Source: Eubacteriaceae bacterium
GTDB lineage: Bacteria > Bacillota > Clostridia > Lachnospirales > Lachnospiraceae
Assembly (NCBI GenBank): GCA_910574915.1
Contig: CAJTCR010000011.1
Coordinates: 1-64,000 of the forward strand
DNA: 64,000 nucleotides
Direction: 5' to 3'
Part shown: positions 43,436 through 52,770 of the stretch, piece after piece
Layout of the letters: each line of letters opens with the position of its first letter
Numbering within the stretch: position 1 is the stretch's first letter
The notes under the pieces: generated by a model
What the model was told of the DNA's origin: nothing
The model's database searches: none
The model's input: the letters and a program-made list of their open reading frames with translations, nothing else
Position numbers and translations under genes: made by a program

Positions 43436-44518
43436 TTACGCAGATCCGTCTTTCTGTTTGATTCCCAAATCGTTAAGACGGGACATAAAGCTGCGGTACT
43501 GCCGTTGTGTAAGAAAATCCTGTTCTGTAAAGGGCCGCTTGTAGGTGACGTTTATTTTCTTTGCAGCGTACTTTGCTGCCTGCCGCATCGTCTGGCCAGG
43601 CAGAACAATATAGTCCGCGTCTGGATTGCTCATATATGCCGGATCAAATGAATTGTTGTGATCGAACAATGGATGCAGCCCTTTTAGCTTTGTTGTATCG
43701 GTATCGTAACAAAATCCCCAGTTACGGGAATGCCTGTCTGGATTTGAGATCAGATAGTCTACGATACACATCTGATAAAAATGCTCGGCATCTATGCTTA
43801 AGACGTAATGGATAAAGCTCTTTTGCGTACGGTTGCACCAAGCTTCCATCACGCCTGCATCGACAATACTTGCAGTGTCAGTTGTGACACAGGGACATTT
43901 GCAGCAATAATCGCCATCGTCTTCGGCATGTTCATAAGATACGTGCGGGATCTCTAGCTGGTCGAGCAGCTTTGAAACCATAACTTCGATATGAGACTCA
44001 TAGCCTTTTTTATATAAATACAGCCTGCCATTTTCCCGTTTCCAGCCTTTGGCGTAGGCGCCGTCCGTCGTTGTCTCTGGAGTTGTAATGCTTCCCTGCA
44101 AAGATAAGGAACTGCCGCGCAGCGCTACCTGTGTAAAAATCTCGTTTAATGGATTTTCCCGGATCGAAACATCCTGCCATAAAATTTGGTCGCTACAGAG
44201 CTTTACCCAATAATCGTCTAATAAAGAGATGCCTTTGCATAAAAAGGCAACACGTAATTTATCATGCTGGTTGTTTCCAAGAAGGTTATATATTTTTTTC
44301 GCATTTTTGCGTGATAACGGCAATACGCGGCTGCTTAGAAAATCCTGTACGCTTCTTATATTGTGAACGATTTTCCAGGCATACTGCAAGTCCTGGCTGA
44401 TCACATGCTCGAACCGGTCTTTGAGATCATACGGCAGCAAATCCTGCCGGTATACTTCAAAAATATATTCATCTGGATTCATTTTAAGCAATGGGATATC
44501 TTTTAACATTAACAGCAT
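43436..44518 (-). CDS. HipA-like kinase-fold protein
   Basis: About 360 residues from ATG 44518 (GAGGAT upstream; ATG 44509 is an alternative). The C-terminal part has the kinase-type motif YLISNPDRHSRNWGF near residue 270 and then GLHPLFDHNNSFD, matching the catalytic loop and metal-binding Asp of HipA-like enzymes. GAYAKGWKRENGRLYLYKKG near 170 may be the nucleotide-binding strand. The N-terminal 130 residues do not resemble HipA and are unrecognised. There is no HipB gene adjacent. It is the first gene of the minus-strand run leading to the HlyD-like gene (28-bp gap). The kinase target is unknown. Confidence 0.7.
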   Translation of the reverse strand: MLLMLKDIPLLKMNPDEYIFEVYRQDLLPYDLKDRFEHVISQDLQYAWKIVHNIRSVQDFLSSRVLPLSRKNAKKIYNLLGNNQHDKLRVAFLCKGISLLDDYWVKLCSDQILWQDVSIRENPLNEIFTQVALRGSSLSLQGSITTPETTTDGAYAKGWKRENGRLYLYKKGYESHIEVMVSKLLDQLEIPHVSYEHAEDDGDYCCKCPCVTTDTASIVDAGVMEAWCNRTQKSFIHYVLSIDAEHFYQMCIVDYLISNPDRHSRNWGFCYDTDTTKLKGLHPLFDHNNSFDPAYMSNPDADYIVLPGQTMRQAAKYAAKKINVTYKRPFTEQDFLTQRQYRSFMSRLNDLGIKQKDGSA

Positions 44519-44600
44519 ATCGATCCTCACTTTTCTGTAAAAAATTTCATGCATGAATCGCAAAATAACGTCCATACTATTCAAAAAGGAGGTAATTGTT

Positions 44601-44813
44601 ATGAATTCAAAATTTTTAGATTACACGCTGCTTACCTTAGTCATTATAGGAGCCATTAACTGGGGCCTGATCGGATTTTTCCGGTTTGACCTGGTAGCAT
44701 TCCTTTTTGGAAATATGTCCTGGCTTTCCAGAATCGTATATGCGTTCGTAGGAATCGGCGGGCTGTACCTGCTCAGTGTCTATGGGCGTATCCGCTCTAT
44801 GGACCAGGCATAA
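44601..44813 (+). CDS. DUF378 family small membrane protein
   Basis: 70 residues from ATG 44601 behind AAGGAGG; an earlier ATG at 44553 has no RBS. Two membrane helices hold the signature LTLVIIGAINWGLIGFFRFD and LSRIVYAFVGIGGLYLL. The family is common in bacteria with no known role. It stands alone on the plus strand between minus-strand genes and has a terminator after it. Confidence 0.93.
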   Translation: MNSKFLDYTLLTLVIIGAINWGLIGFFRFDLVAFLFGNMSWLSRIVYAFVGIGGLYLLSVYGRIRSMDQA

Positions 44814-44845
44814 ACGCAGCCGGTAAAATAAAAATACAAGCAAAG

Positions 44846-44914
44846 AATCCAGCCCATTTTCCACTTACAGGCAATCGCTGCAAGACTAACTGAAAGTAAA
44901 GGGCTGGATTTTTT
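44846..44914. terminator. Terminator after the DUF378 gene
   Basis: AATCCAGCCC (44846-44855) pairs perfectly with GGGCTGGATT (44901-44910), followed by a T run. The 45-nt loop is long for a terminator. Confidence 0.65.
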
Positions 44915-44923
44915 GCTGGTATT

Positions 44924-45343
44924 TTACAGGGATACAATCACTTTTGCTTTTGCACATTCTGGAAGATTATGCTCATCCTTTGAGATGCTTAAAATAAACC
45001 TGACGTTATATTTTTCGCTGATAATGTCCAGCTTTTCGATCGCGTGCTGTAGCTGGTCATCTTTTAACCCTGCAATCGTAACAAAGCTGTCCAGATACAT
45101 TTCCTGCAAATCGTGATCCTGCGATACAATGCCGCAGATAAATCCTAAAAATTCATCACAGTTAGCAACCGGGAAATCCGTTACGTTAATCAGACGGATC
45201 TTATTGTTCAGTTCATACATATGCTTCTGGCTCTTGTCCAGATATACGACATTCCCCTGTGCGTCCTTGATTGCTGTATTTGCCTTGTCCAGCAAATGCT
45301 TTGTCTTCCCTTTCCCTTTTTCGCCACAAATAATTTCGACCAT
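44924..45343 (-). CDS. P-loop ATPase-like protein of unknown function
   Basis: 139 residues from ATG 45343 behind AGGAGGAA; the longer frame upstream is rejected. The P-loop EIICGEKGKGKTKHLLDKAN opens the protein. VVYLDKSQKHMYELNNKIRL follows, and RFILSISKDEHNLP near the end resembles a sensor strand. Clostridial relatives are often labelled PilT-like, without support for twitching motility. It is a single-gene unit. An ATPase role is likely; the process is unknown. Confidence 0.75.
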   Translation of the reverse strand: MVEIICGEKGKGKTKHLLDKANTAIKDAQGNVVYLDKSQKHMYELNNKIRLINVTDFPVANCDEFLGFICGIVSQDHDLQEMYLDSFVTIAGLKDDQLQHAIEKLDIISEKYNVRFILSISKDEHNLPECAKAKVIVSL

Positions 45344-45484
45344 TACTCTTTTCCTCCTGCATGTTATTAGCTGACGTATCGAACTATTTTCGAACTTTTC
45401 CTGATTGGATAGGACTATTATAAAATACTTTTCGTTAAAATACAACTGGTATTTCGAAAAATGCGGTTCGAATTCTTTTTCCGG

Positions 45485-46492
45485 CTATAATTTCAGCAGC
45501 TCTGCCATAAACTGGTAGAGCACATCGCTGCTTTCTGCCTTTAATACAATGGAGATCAGCGGTTTTGCATCTGCGTTTTTGCTGTATAGTGCCAGACAGT
45601 ATCCGGCTGCATTGGTAGTGCCCGTTTTGCCGCCAAGTACCGTAACGCCTTCCGGCGCCTGTGCTTCGCCTGTTAAAAATTTATCGGTTGTTTCCCATTC
45701 CTGCGTCACCGAAGCGCCGGAGGCGTCTTTATAGACGGCTGTATATTTTGCTGTTTTGGCAATCGTTTCAAATTCTTCATACTGTAATGCTGCGTTTAAT
45801 AATAAATACAGGTCATAGACACAGGTATAGTGATTTTCGTCATGCAGCCCATGCGGATTGGTAAAATGGGAATGTGTCGCCCCAAGTGCCGCCGCTTCTT
45901 CGTTCATCAGTACCGCAAAGCTTTCCGCGCTGCCGGATACGTGCTGGGCAATCGCATCGGCAGCATCGTTGCCGCTTTCTAAAAGCAGCCCATATAGCAG
46001 CGCCCGCAAAGAAAGCTGGTCGCCGGTATGCAGCCCGCAGACAGAAGAATCGCCTGCCTGGCTTGCGGCAGCGGCACTTACGGTAACGATGTCATCTAAG
46101 TCTGCATGTTTCAGCGCCGTATAAGCGGTTAAAATCTTTGTCGTACTTGCCGGATACAGCTTTTTATGCATATTTTTCGCATATGTAATGGAGCCTTCTT
46201 CCAGATGAAAGACTCCGGCAGCCTCTACCGCCGACGCGTCGGGTGCGTTTGCCATCGGCGCAGGTTCTCCGACACACAACTGCTGTGCGAAATAAGGAAC
46301 TGACTCAAAAACAGCCAGGTCTTTGGTGCCGTCTTCTTCTTGCTGCTGTACATAGCGGATCGAAGTCCCGTAGACGTCATAAGGATGCTCCAGCTCATAA
46401 TCTTTTGTCCCGCAGCCATATAAAAACAGTGCTCCTGCTGCGGCAAGCGCTGCAAACCGCATGGAAATCCATTTGTTACCTGTACATTTCAC
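45485..46492 (-). CDS. D-alanyl-D-alanine carboxypeptidase (DacF-like), probable lipoprotein
   Basis: 335 residues. The N-terminal signal ends in FLYGC, a lipobox near residue 27. The penicillin-binding motifs are present: STTK in LYPASTTKILTAYTAL, SGN in LLLESGNDAAD, and KTG in VLGGKTGTTNAAG. It trims the pentapeptide of new wall. GTG 46492 overlaps the mgsA stop and has GGAG upstream; ATG 46462 would remove most of the signal peptide's positive end. It is the last gene of the mre-min-rod run. Confidence 0.92.
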   Translation of the reverse strand: MKCTGNKWISMRFAALAAAGALFLYGCGTKDYELEHPYDVYGTSIRYVQQQEEDGTKDLAVFESVPYFAQQLCVGEPAPMANAPDASAVEAAGVFHLEEGSITYAKNMHKKLYPASTTKILTAYTALKHADLDDIVTVSAAAASQAGDSSVCGLHTGDQLSLRALLYGLLLESGNDAADAIAQHVSGSAESFAVLMNEEAAALGATHSHFTNPHGLHDENHYTCVYDLYLLLNAALQYEEFETIAKTAKYTAVYKDASGASVTQEWETTDKFLTGEAQAPEGVTVLGGKTGTTNAAGYCLALYSKNADAKPLISIVLKAESSDVLYQFMAELLKL

Positions 46493-46871
46493 GCCACTCC
46501 AAATCTCCTCTGTCCAATGATTTAATTAAAAGCTCTGCTGTGGCAAGGTTGGTTGCCAACGGTATATTATACGTGTCACATAGTTTTACGACGTTGTTCA
46601 CGTCCGGCTCATGGGATTTTGGTGTCATCGGGTCTCTTAAAAATATGACAAGATCGATATCATTTTGTTCAATTTGTGCGCTTAGCTGCTGTGCGCCTCC
46701 CAGATGTCCGGCAAGATATTTGTGGATCGAAAGGTTTGCGACTTCTTCGATCAGCCTTCCGGTTGTACCAGTTGCAAATAGTTCGTTTTTACACAAAATT
46801 CCCCGGTACGCGATACAAAAATTCTGCATAAGTTTTTTCTTCGAGTCGTGTGCGATTAATCCGATATTCAT
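46476..46871 (-). CDS. mgsA: Methylglyoxal synthase
   Basis: 131 residues from ATG 46871 (GGCGGGG upstream); GTG 46883 is a weaker alternative. The N-terminus MNIGLIAHDSKKKLM, the phosphate-binding ATGTTGRLIEE and GGAQQLSAQIEQNDIDLVIF are the family motifs with the catalytic Asp residues. It converts dihydroxyacetone phosphate to methylglyoxal, an overflow path when phosphate is low. Its place in a cell-wall operon is usual in Clostridia. Confidence 0.95.
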   Translation of the reverse strand: MNIGLIAHDSKKKLMQNFCIAYRGILCKNELFATGTTGRLIEEVANLSIHKYLAGHLGGAQQLSAQIEQNDIDLVIFLRDPMTPKSHEPDVNNVVKLCDTYNIPLATNLATAELLIKSLDRGDLEWREMYR

Positions 46872-46889
46872 TTTGTATATCACCCCGCC

Positions 46890-47990
46890 TTAATATTTTT
46901 TCGGTTGCAAGCCCACATTTAGTACAATACCTATTCCTATATACAAGGTTACCAGCGACGTCAAGCCATAACTGACAAATGGCAGCGTCAGTCCGGTGTT
47001 CGGCAGTATTCCGGTTGTAACAGAAATATTGACAAAGCTTTGAAATGCGATTAACGCTGCCATGCCGCAGCAGATCAGGCGTCCGGCAAGATCTTTTGCC
47101 TTTCTTCCGATAAATACGCATTCCAGTGCAATCAGCATCAGCAGTATGATGATCGCGGCAGCTCCGACAAAGCCCAGCTCTTCCCCGGCGACAGAAAAGA
47201 TAAAATCGGTATGTGGTTCTGATATAAAGTTTCCGTTTTTTACAGAGTCGAAATTGTCATTGTTTAATCCTTTGCCCCATAACTGCCCGGAACCGATCGC
47301 CATAATGGAATTTTGCTGCTGGTAGGCATAATCTGGATATTTCTGCGGATAACGCCATGCCAGTATGCGCAAAAGCTGGTAGCCTTTGATAATTTCCTGA
47401 TCCGGCTGCATAATCAGGTAGAGCACTACAAGAAACGCTGGGATACAAATAGCAGCCGCCCCTGCAATTATTTTATAACTTATTCCCCCAACAAACAAGA
47501 GGGTAATAAAAATTAATGCAGTAACAATCGTGGTCGAAAGATCCGACTGCAATACCAGCACCAGAGGAATCCCTACAAGCACAGCGGCTACGGCAAGTGC
47601 GCGAAACGTGCTGATCTGCTCCTGGTAGCGCATAAAAAACGCTGAAAAAAATAAAATAATCGCAATCTTAGACAGCTCAGAGGGCTGGAACTGGATCGAA
47701 CCGATTTCCAGCCAGCGGCTCTGTCCATGCGATTCCGTTCCTTTTAATATAACGGCAACGAGCAGACCGATATTTGCAAAATAGATGGGCCAGACCAGCT
47801 TTAGCAGGAACGAATAGTCGATTAAGGAAAGCACGAGCAGACAAAAAAGCCCAAGCGCCATACCCATGATCTGACGGTTTTGCAGGGACTGTCTTGCGCT
47901 TCCGACTACCATCACCCCGATCACCGTAATCCCGATGACATACAGGCACAGGCGGATACGGTAATTTCGAAAGGAATACATTTTAAACAT
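46890..47990 (-). CDS. rodA: RodA peptidoglycan glycosyltransferase (SEDS family)
   Basis: 366 residues with ten membrane helices. WLEIGSIQFQPSELSKI holds the conserved loop, and the catalytic-region Asp lies in SEPHTDFIFSVAGEELGF. TGILPNTGLTLPFVSYGLTS is the C-terminal signature. It polymerises glycan strands in elongation together with the class B PBP encoded upstream (49909-52770). ATG 47990 follows GGAGGATT. Confidence 0.96.
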   Translation of the reverse strand: MFKMYSFRNYRIRLCLYVIGITVIGVMVVGSARQSLQNRQIMGMALGLFCLLVLSLIDYSFLLKLVWPIYFANIGLLVAVILKGTESHGQSRWLEIGSIQFQPSELSKIAIILFFSAFFMRYQEQISTFRALAVAAVLVGIPLVLVLQSDLSTTIVTALIFITLLFVGGISYKIIAGAAAICIPAFLVVLYLIMQPDQEIIKGYQLLRILAWRYPQKYPDYAYQQQNSIMAIGSGQLWGKGLNNDNFDSVKNGNFISEPHTDFIFSVAGEELGFVGAAAIIILLMLIALECVFIGRKAKDLAGRLICCGMAALIAFQSFVNISVTTGILPNTGLTLPFVSYGLTSLVTLYIGIGIVLNVGLQPKKY

Positions 47991-48028
47991 CTTATCAATC
48001 CTCCGGGCTTTTTCAAATCGTATTTATA

Positions 48029-48310
48029 TTATTGATATTCAGGCTGGTGCTTCACGCATAAAATAGGAATATTTGCATACAGCGCCGGCACGCTTGCGTT
48101 ATGTGTCGGTGAAGCCGTCCTTGTAATCTGGATGTCCAGCCCTTCAGTATCGATCTCCATATATTTGGAGATGACCTGGATAATATCGTTTTTTATCATT
48201 TCCAGCATATCCGCGGAACAGTCTGTCCTGTCCGAAATTAAAAGGAGCTTGAGCCGGTCCATCGCCACATCTTTGGAATTCCTTCGGAATATAAATCGTA
48301 AAAATCTCAT
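48029..48310 (-). CDS. minE: Cell division topological specificity factor MinE
   Basis: 93 residues from ATG 48310 behind AGGAGGCGG. The N-terminal anti-MinCD helix contains AMDRLKLLLISDRTDCSADM, and the C-terminal dimerisation part contains ISKYMEIDTEGLDIQITR. It drives MinD off the membrane. MinE in a Gram-positive is typical of Clostridia and unlike Bacillus, which uses DivIVA/MinJ. Confidence 0.96.
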   Translation of the reverse strand: MRFLRFIFRRNSKDVAMDRLKLLLISDRTDCSADMLEMIKNDIIQVISKYMEIDTEGLDIQITRTASPTHNASVPALYANIPILCVKHQPEYQ

Positions 48311-48322
48311 CAAAACCGCCTC

Positions 48323-49114
48323 CTATACCCGTTTTGTCAAGCCGCGGAACCGCTGGAACCATACTTTTTTCTGGTTTAAGTCCATGATCGGCAGCTTCTC
48401 ACCGTCAATCCGGCGGCAGATGTTATGATATGCCTGTCCAGACATCGAATCAAGCCCGGACAATGGCTCTCCCTGGTTTGTGGAAATCACGATATTTTCA
48501 TCATCCGGCACAGCGCCGATTAAAGGGATCGGCAGGATCTCGCAGACGTCTTTTAAAGACATCATATCTCCGCGCTTTACCATGTCCATGCGCACGCGGT
48601 TAATTAACAGCTCGATCTTTGGCATCTGTGCCGCCTTTAATAAGCCGATAATGCGGTCTGCGTCACGGATCGCCGATACTTCCGGCGTCGTAACGACAAT
48701 GGCACGGTCTGCGCCGGCGATCGCATTTTGAAATCCCTGTTCAATGCCCGCAGGACAGTCCAGAAGTATGTAATCAAAATCCTCCCGCAGCTCGTCGGTC
48801 AGCTTTTTCATCTGCTGCGGCGTGACTGCTGTTTTATCGCATGTCTGTGCGGAAGGAATCAGGGAAAGGGTCGGATGGCGCTTATCTTTGATTAACGCCT
48901 GCTTTATGCGGCAGCTTCCTTTGATCACATCTACCAGGTTGTAGACAATCCTGTTTTCAAGCCCCATCACAACGTCCAGATTCCGTAATCCGATATCTGT
49001 ATCGATCAAAACGACCTTTTTGCCAAGCGTCGCAAGTGCGCACCCTACATTCGCAGTTGTAGTCGTCTTGCCAACGCCGCCTTTTCCTGATGTAATTACA
49101 ATCACTTCACACAT
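48323..49114 (-). CDS. minD: Septum site-determining ATPase MinD
   Basis: 263 residues from ATG 49114 (AGGAGG upstream); the in-frame upstream region overlaps minC and is rejected. The deviant Walker A ITSGKGGVGKTTTTANVG is near residue 7, and DYILLDCPAGIEQGF carries Walker B. The C-terminal amphipathic helix (near QKKVWFQRFRGLTKRV) is the membrane targeting sequence. It activates MinC and is cycled by MinE. Gene order minC-minD-minE is preserved. Confidence 0.97.
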   Translation of the reverse strand: MCEVIVITSGKGGVGKTTTTANVGCALATLGKKVVLIDTDIGLRNLDVVMGLENRIVYNLVDVIKGSCRIKQALIKDKRHPTLSLIPSAQTCDKTAVTPQQMKKLTDELREDFDYILLDCPAGIEQGFQNAIAGADRAIVVTTPEVSAIRDADRIIGLLKAAQMPKIELLINRVRMDMVKRGDMMSLKDVCEILPIPLIGAVPDDENIVISTNQGEPLSGLDSMSGQAYHNICRRIDGEKLPIMDLNQKKVWFQRFRGLTKRV

Positions 49115-49142
49115 AATTATGAATCCTCCTGATTTATGAATT

Positions 49143-49838
49143 TTACAATAAATCTTTTGTACAAGGTTCCATGATGACATGCCCGTCCTGGACACGCGCT
49201 ATCTGCGGTGAAAATGCTTCTCCTTCTTTTTCTTTTTTGCGGCGGAGAAAGCCGCCTTTTTTTTTGCCGCCGTTCTCCGGCGGAATAAACAGGATACGCC
49301 CGATCTGGAGCTGCCCTGTATCTATAGATAATGCCGCTATATATGCAGCTAAATCCCCGTATGCCCCGGCATGGGCATATCCGTCCAGTGCGCCAAAGAC
49401 GATCAGGCTTCCTGCGGCTGTAACCTTTGCTCCTTTTGGCACGTTTCCGATAATAATAAGCCCCGCATCGACCTCGATATTGTCTCCCGGCTTTAAAGAA
49501 CCATAGTGGAACAGCGCATGGTTTGTAACACGTTCCCTGATTAACGCTTCGGTCTGCCGCAGCAGGCAGGCTTCCTGCACCTGCTCCTGCTGTGCGTCCA
49601 TAATACAGATAATATTAATGCTCGTATGTGCCTCGATCACTGCAATCAGCTCGTATTCCTGCTCGGGCGTCAGGCTGTAGCCTTCAAATGAGATCCCTAT
49701 ATTGGCATTTTTAAAAAAGGCTCCAGACTCTGCGAATTTTTCTATGACCGCCTCCAATAGCTCTGGAAACGCAGCCTCTTGATTCAGCACAAGGTGAATC
49801 CCATAGGATTTGCTTTTTATAACGACTGCCTGTGTCAA
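49143..49838 (-). CDS. minC: Septum site-determining protein MinC
   Basis: 231 residues from TTG 49838 behind GGAGAACAG. There is no ATG at the natural N-terminus TQAVVIKSKSYGIHLVLN; upstream in-frame ATG is far and lacks an RBS. The C-terminal beta-helix domain includes SLKPGDNIEVDAGLIIIGNV and DGYAHAGAYGDLAAYIAALS, which contact FtsZ and MinD. It inhibits Z-ring formation at the poles. Confidence 0.94.
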   Translation of the reverse strand: MTQAVVIKSKSYGIHLVLNQEAAFPELLEAVIEKFAESGAFFKNANIGISFEGYSLTPEQEYELIAVIEAHTSINIICIMDAQQEQVQEACLLRQTEALIRERVTNHALFHYGSLKPGDNIEVDAGLIIIGNVPKGAKVTAAGSLIVFGALDGYAHAGAYGDLAAYIAALSIDTGQLQIGRILFIPPENGGKKKGGFLRRKKEKEGEAFSPQIARVQDGHVIMEPCTKDLL

Positions 49839-49908
49839 AATCCTGTTCTCCTTTCTGCAATACTTCCTGTGCAATATTTTTATCCTGTTATCGCTTGCTC
49901 CGCTGCGG

Positions 49909-52770
49909 CTAATCGGTTACTCCGTTTGTCGAATCGTCTACATTTCTCGCTTTTCCGGTAATCAGCTTGTCTTTTTCTTCCAGATTAAAGCAGTATTTTA
50001 AAATCTGTGCAGACACATCCGCCGCATTATGAGACGTATAGCCGTAGGCAATTCTTGTTGCAATCGAGATTTCAGGGTCTTTAAACGGCGCGTAGCCGAC
50101 AAACAGGGCGTGGTTGCCGCGTGTCGGCACCTGCTGTGCCGTACCGGTCTTTCCTGCCACGACAATCGGGAAATCCTGGAATTCTTTCGCATTTGCCACA
50201 ACGAGCCGGTTGCCGTTTTGGATCGCTTTCCATGTGCTGTCTGAGATATTGTCCATTTTGTTTTTAATCGTCGGCTCGTATGTTTTAAGCACCTTGCCGT
50301 TATGGTCTGTCATCTTTTTTAACAGCGTATAGTTGTAGACCGTTCCTTTGTTGGCAACGGCGGTCACATAGCGCGCGATCTGTACGGTGGCATAATTGTG
50401 GTTGGACTGCCCAATCGCTGCCATAACCGGGAACTGGCTTGCAATCTCCGGCTGGTTTTCCGGGATCTCGATGCCGGTGGTGTCCCCGAATCCAAATTCC
50501 GATGCATAATCCGTGATTTTGCGGATACCTGTCGGATCGCTGTACGTATTTCCTACAAGGCTTAAATCATAGCCGACCTGGTAAAAGAAATAGTTGCATG
50601 AGACGCGGATTGCGTTGGTTACATCCATCCAGCCGTGGCGCCCTGGGTGAATCCAGCATCTTGGCTCGTTGTCGACCAGCTCAAATTTGCCCAGGTTGTT
50701 GATTTTTGTAGACGTTGTAATGACGCCTTCGGTAAGCCCCGCTGTCGCGGTTACCATTTTAAATGTGGAACCAGGCGCCGTGCGCTCCTGCGTCGCCCGG
50801 TTATACATCGGCCGGGATAAGTCGGACTGCAGCTTTGCAAAATATTCCGCGTCTACGGTATTTGCCAGCAGGTTGTTGTCATAGCCCGGATAAGATACAA
50901 GCGCCTTTAATTCTCCGGTTTTTACGTCCGTAATGACACATGACGCCGTACAAGGGTCAAGCGCAAGCTGTGCAGGCGTAAGCTCAATATTTTGTACCTT
51001 CTGTTTTAAAAAGGTAAACGCTGACATTGTGCCGTTTTCAAGCTGCGCGCGTTTTTCATCGTCTTTTTTTATGACCTTTTGGTCGTATAAGATCAGGCAG
51101 AGCTGTGTGCCGCTTACCATATCCTGTTTAATCAGATACTGGTAGATCTTTTTCTGGAAGCCTTCGTCTTCTTGAAGCTGATTGGTAATATAGTCGATCA
51201 GGTCACGGTAGATTTCGGAAGAATCCGAATATTCCTCTTCAGTCTGGAAAATATTATAATCAATCCAGCCTGCATGGATACAGTGCTCCAAATAAGCTTT
51301 TAGGCTGATCGTCTCATCTTTTGTCCAGGCGAGGTACGTTTCGTCCGTTTTATCGATTTTATCACTTAACAGCACACCGCGCTCCTGGAGCATGGAAATA
51401 ATATAGCTGTAATAATTCTGGTATTCTTCAGGCGCAGCCTGATAAGCTTCCGGTGCCGCCGACGTGCACTGCTCCCGCAGCCTTGCGATTACCGAATCAA
51501 AGTGGCTGTCATAGATCGCCTGTACGTTTCGCTCGGTCGGGCTTGCTTTTTTATTTGTAAAATGCGACGTATCGATAATGCCGTTGTTAATCAGCGTAAA
51601 ATAGACGTCGTAGATCGGTATTTTAATGTCCGACGCTTTTCCGGTCGTATTGACAAATTCCTTTACGTTAATAATCTTATTAAACAAAATACCAGCAAGC
51701 TCCTGCTCCAGCAAATGGTAAACTGCTTTTTGCAGGTCGGCGTCTATGGACAGGTAAATATTGTTGCCGGCAGAAGGCTCCTTGTGGTCGGTCGTCTCAA
51801 GCTCCTTGCCCATAACGTCTACAAACACCGTCTCTGAGCCTTTTGTGCCCTGGAGATGTTCGTCCATGACCTGCTCGATTCCAGATTTTCCGATGACGTC
51901 AGTGAGCGCGTACGAATCGTTTTTTTCGGACAGCTCTTCGTATTCTTCGGTGGAGATCTTGCCGGTATACCCGATCATAGATGCAAAATAAACACTGTCA
52001 TCGTATTTGCGGATATAGTCCTCTTCGATGTCTACGCCTTGCAGGTCGGCTTTATTTTCTTTGATATAAGCCATTGTTTTCTCACTGACGCCGGTGGCAA
52101 TCGTGGTGGAGATATATTTTTGATAAGCGTTTTGGGCCAGTGCGTAGCGGATGACCATAATTTTATATTTCATTTCCGGGGAATAATCCGTACTTTCCAG
52201 ATTGTATTTATCTTCACCGCATAAGTATGCGATGATCTGGTCTTCAGTCGCCTCTGCGGTATTGTATTTTAACTCTTTATCCCAGCCAAGGTCGTCGATT
52301 TTACGCTTTCCGTAAATATCCGCACGGAAGCGCATCAGCCTGGTCCCTTCTACAGTAAACGCAAATTTTCCGTTTTTTTTCAGGCGGATATTAAAATCGT
52401 TGACAAAGCTGTCCCCGTTTTCTTCGAGCACGCCCAGCACCTTTGCGATAATGCTGTTTAACGCTTCGTTGCGCTCGGCGGATTTTGCATAAGTACCATT
52501 ATCTTCCAGCGTTACCTTATAAGTCAGCTCGTTGTAGGCAAGTACTTTGCCGTTGCAGTCAAAAATATTGCCGCGCGTCCCGTTTAATACGCGTTCCTTG
52601 CGGATGCGAAGCGTATAGTTGTTCTGGTAGGACTGCCCGTTTACAATCTGGAGGGTAAACAGCCGGTGCAGCAGTACGCCTCCCATAAAAAGAATCAGCA
52701 GGGAAAGCACAAGCAGCCTTGATTTAAAAAAGCTTTTTAAAAAATCCTTGACGGAATCATATTCATACAA
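49909..52770 (-). CDS. mrdA: Class B penicillin-binding protein 2 with large insert
   Basis: 953 residues from TTG 52770, with AAGGAGTGG about ten bases upstream and a start just within mreD's stop region. One N-terminal membrane helix (residues 18-38) is followed by the dimerisation domain with NGTRGNIFDCNGKVLAYNE. The transpeptidase motifs are SxxK in TAPGSTFKMVTA (Ser about 668), SxN in VSCNYFFYQ and KTG in VVAGKTGTAQQ. Between LSIDADLQKAVYHLLEQEL (about 340-360) and TASCVITDVKTGELKALVSY (about 608) lie some 240 residues absent from typical PBP2. It should form the elongation synthase with RodA. Gene order mreB-mreC-mreD-PBP2 is standard. Confidence 0.94.
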   Translation of the reverse strand: MYEYDSVKDFLKSFFKSRLLVLSLLILFMGGVLLHRLFTLQIVNGQSYQNNYTLRIRKERVLNGTRGNIFDCNGKVLAYNELTYKVTLEDNGTYAKSAERNEALNSIIAKVLGVLEENGDSFVNDFNIRLKKNGKFAFTVEGTRLMRFRADIYGKRKIDDLGWDKELKYNTAEATEDQIIAYLCGEDKYNLESTDYSPEMKYKIMVIRYALAQNAYQKYISTTIATGVSEKTMAYIKENKADLQGVDIEEDYIRKYDDSVYFASMIGYTGKISTEEYEELSEKNDSYALTDVIGKSGIEQVMDEHLQGTKGSETVFVDVMGKELETTDHKEPSAGNNIYLSIDADLQKAVYHLLEQELAGILFNKIINVKEFVNTTGKASDIKIPIYDVYFTLINNGIIDTSHFTNKKASPTERNVQAIYDSHFDSVIARLREQCTSAAPEAYQAAPEEYQNYYSYIISMLQERGVLLSDKIDKTDETYLAWTKDETISLKAYLEHCIHAGWIDYNIFQTEEEYSDSSEIYRDLIDYITNQLQEDEGFQKKIYQYLIKQDMVSGTQLCLILYDQKVIKKDDEKRAQLENGTMSAFTFLKQKVQNIELTPAQLALDPCTASCVITDVKTGELKALVSYPGYDNNLLANTVDAEYFAKLQSDLSRPMYNRATQERTAPGSTFKMVTATAGLTEGVITTSTKINNLGKFELVDNEPRCWIHPGRHGWMDVTNAIRVSCNYFFYQVGYDLSLVGNTYSDPTGIRKITDYASEFGFGDTTGIEIPENQPEIASQFPVMAAIGQSNHNYATVQIARYVTAVANKGTVYNYTLLKKMTDHNGKVLKTYEPTIKNKMDNISDSTWKAIQNGNRLVVANAKEFQDFPIVVAGKTGTAQQVPTRGNHALFVGYAPFKDPEISIATRIAYGYTSHNAADVSAQILKYCFNLEEKDKLITGKARNVDDSTNGVTD

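Noticed and set aside
44924-45343. Twitching motility ATPase PilT
   Set aside because: Only the P-loop fits. The protein is 139 residues and lacks PilT Asp and His boxes.
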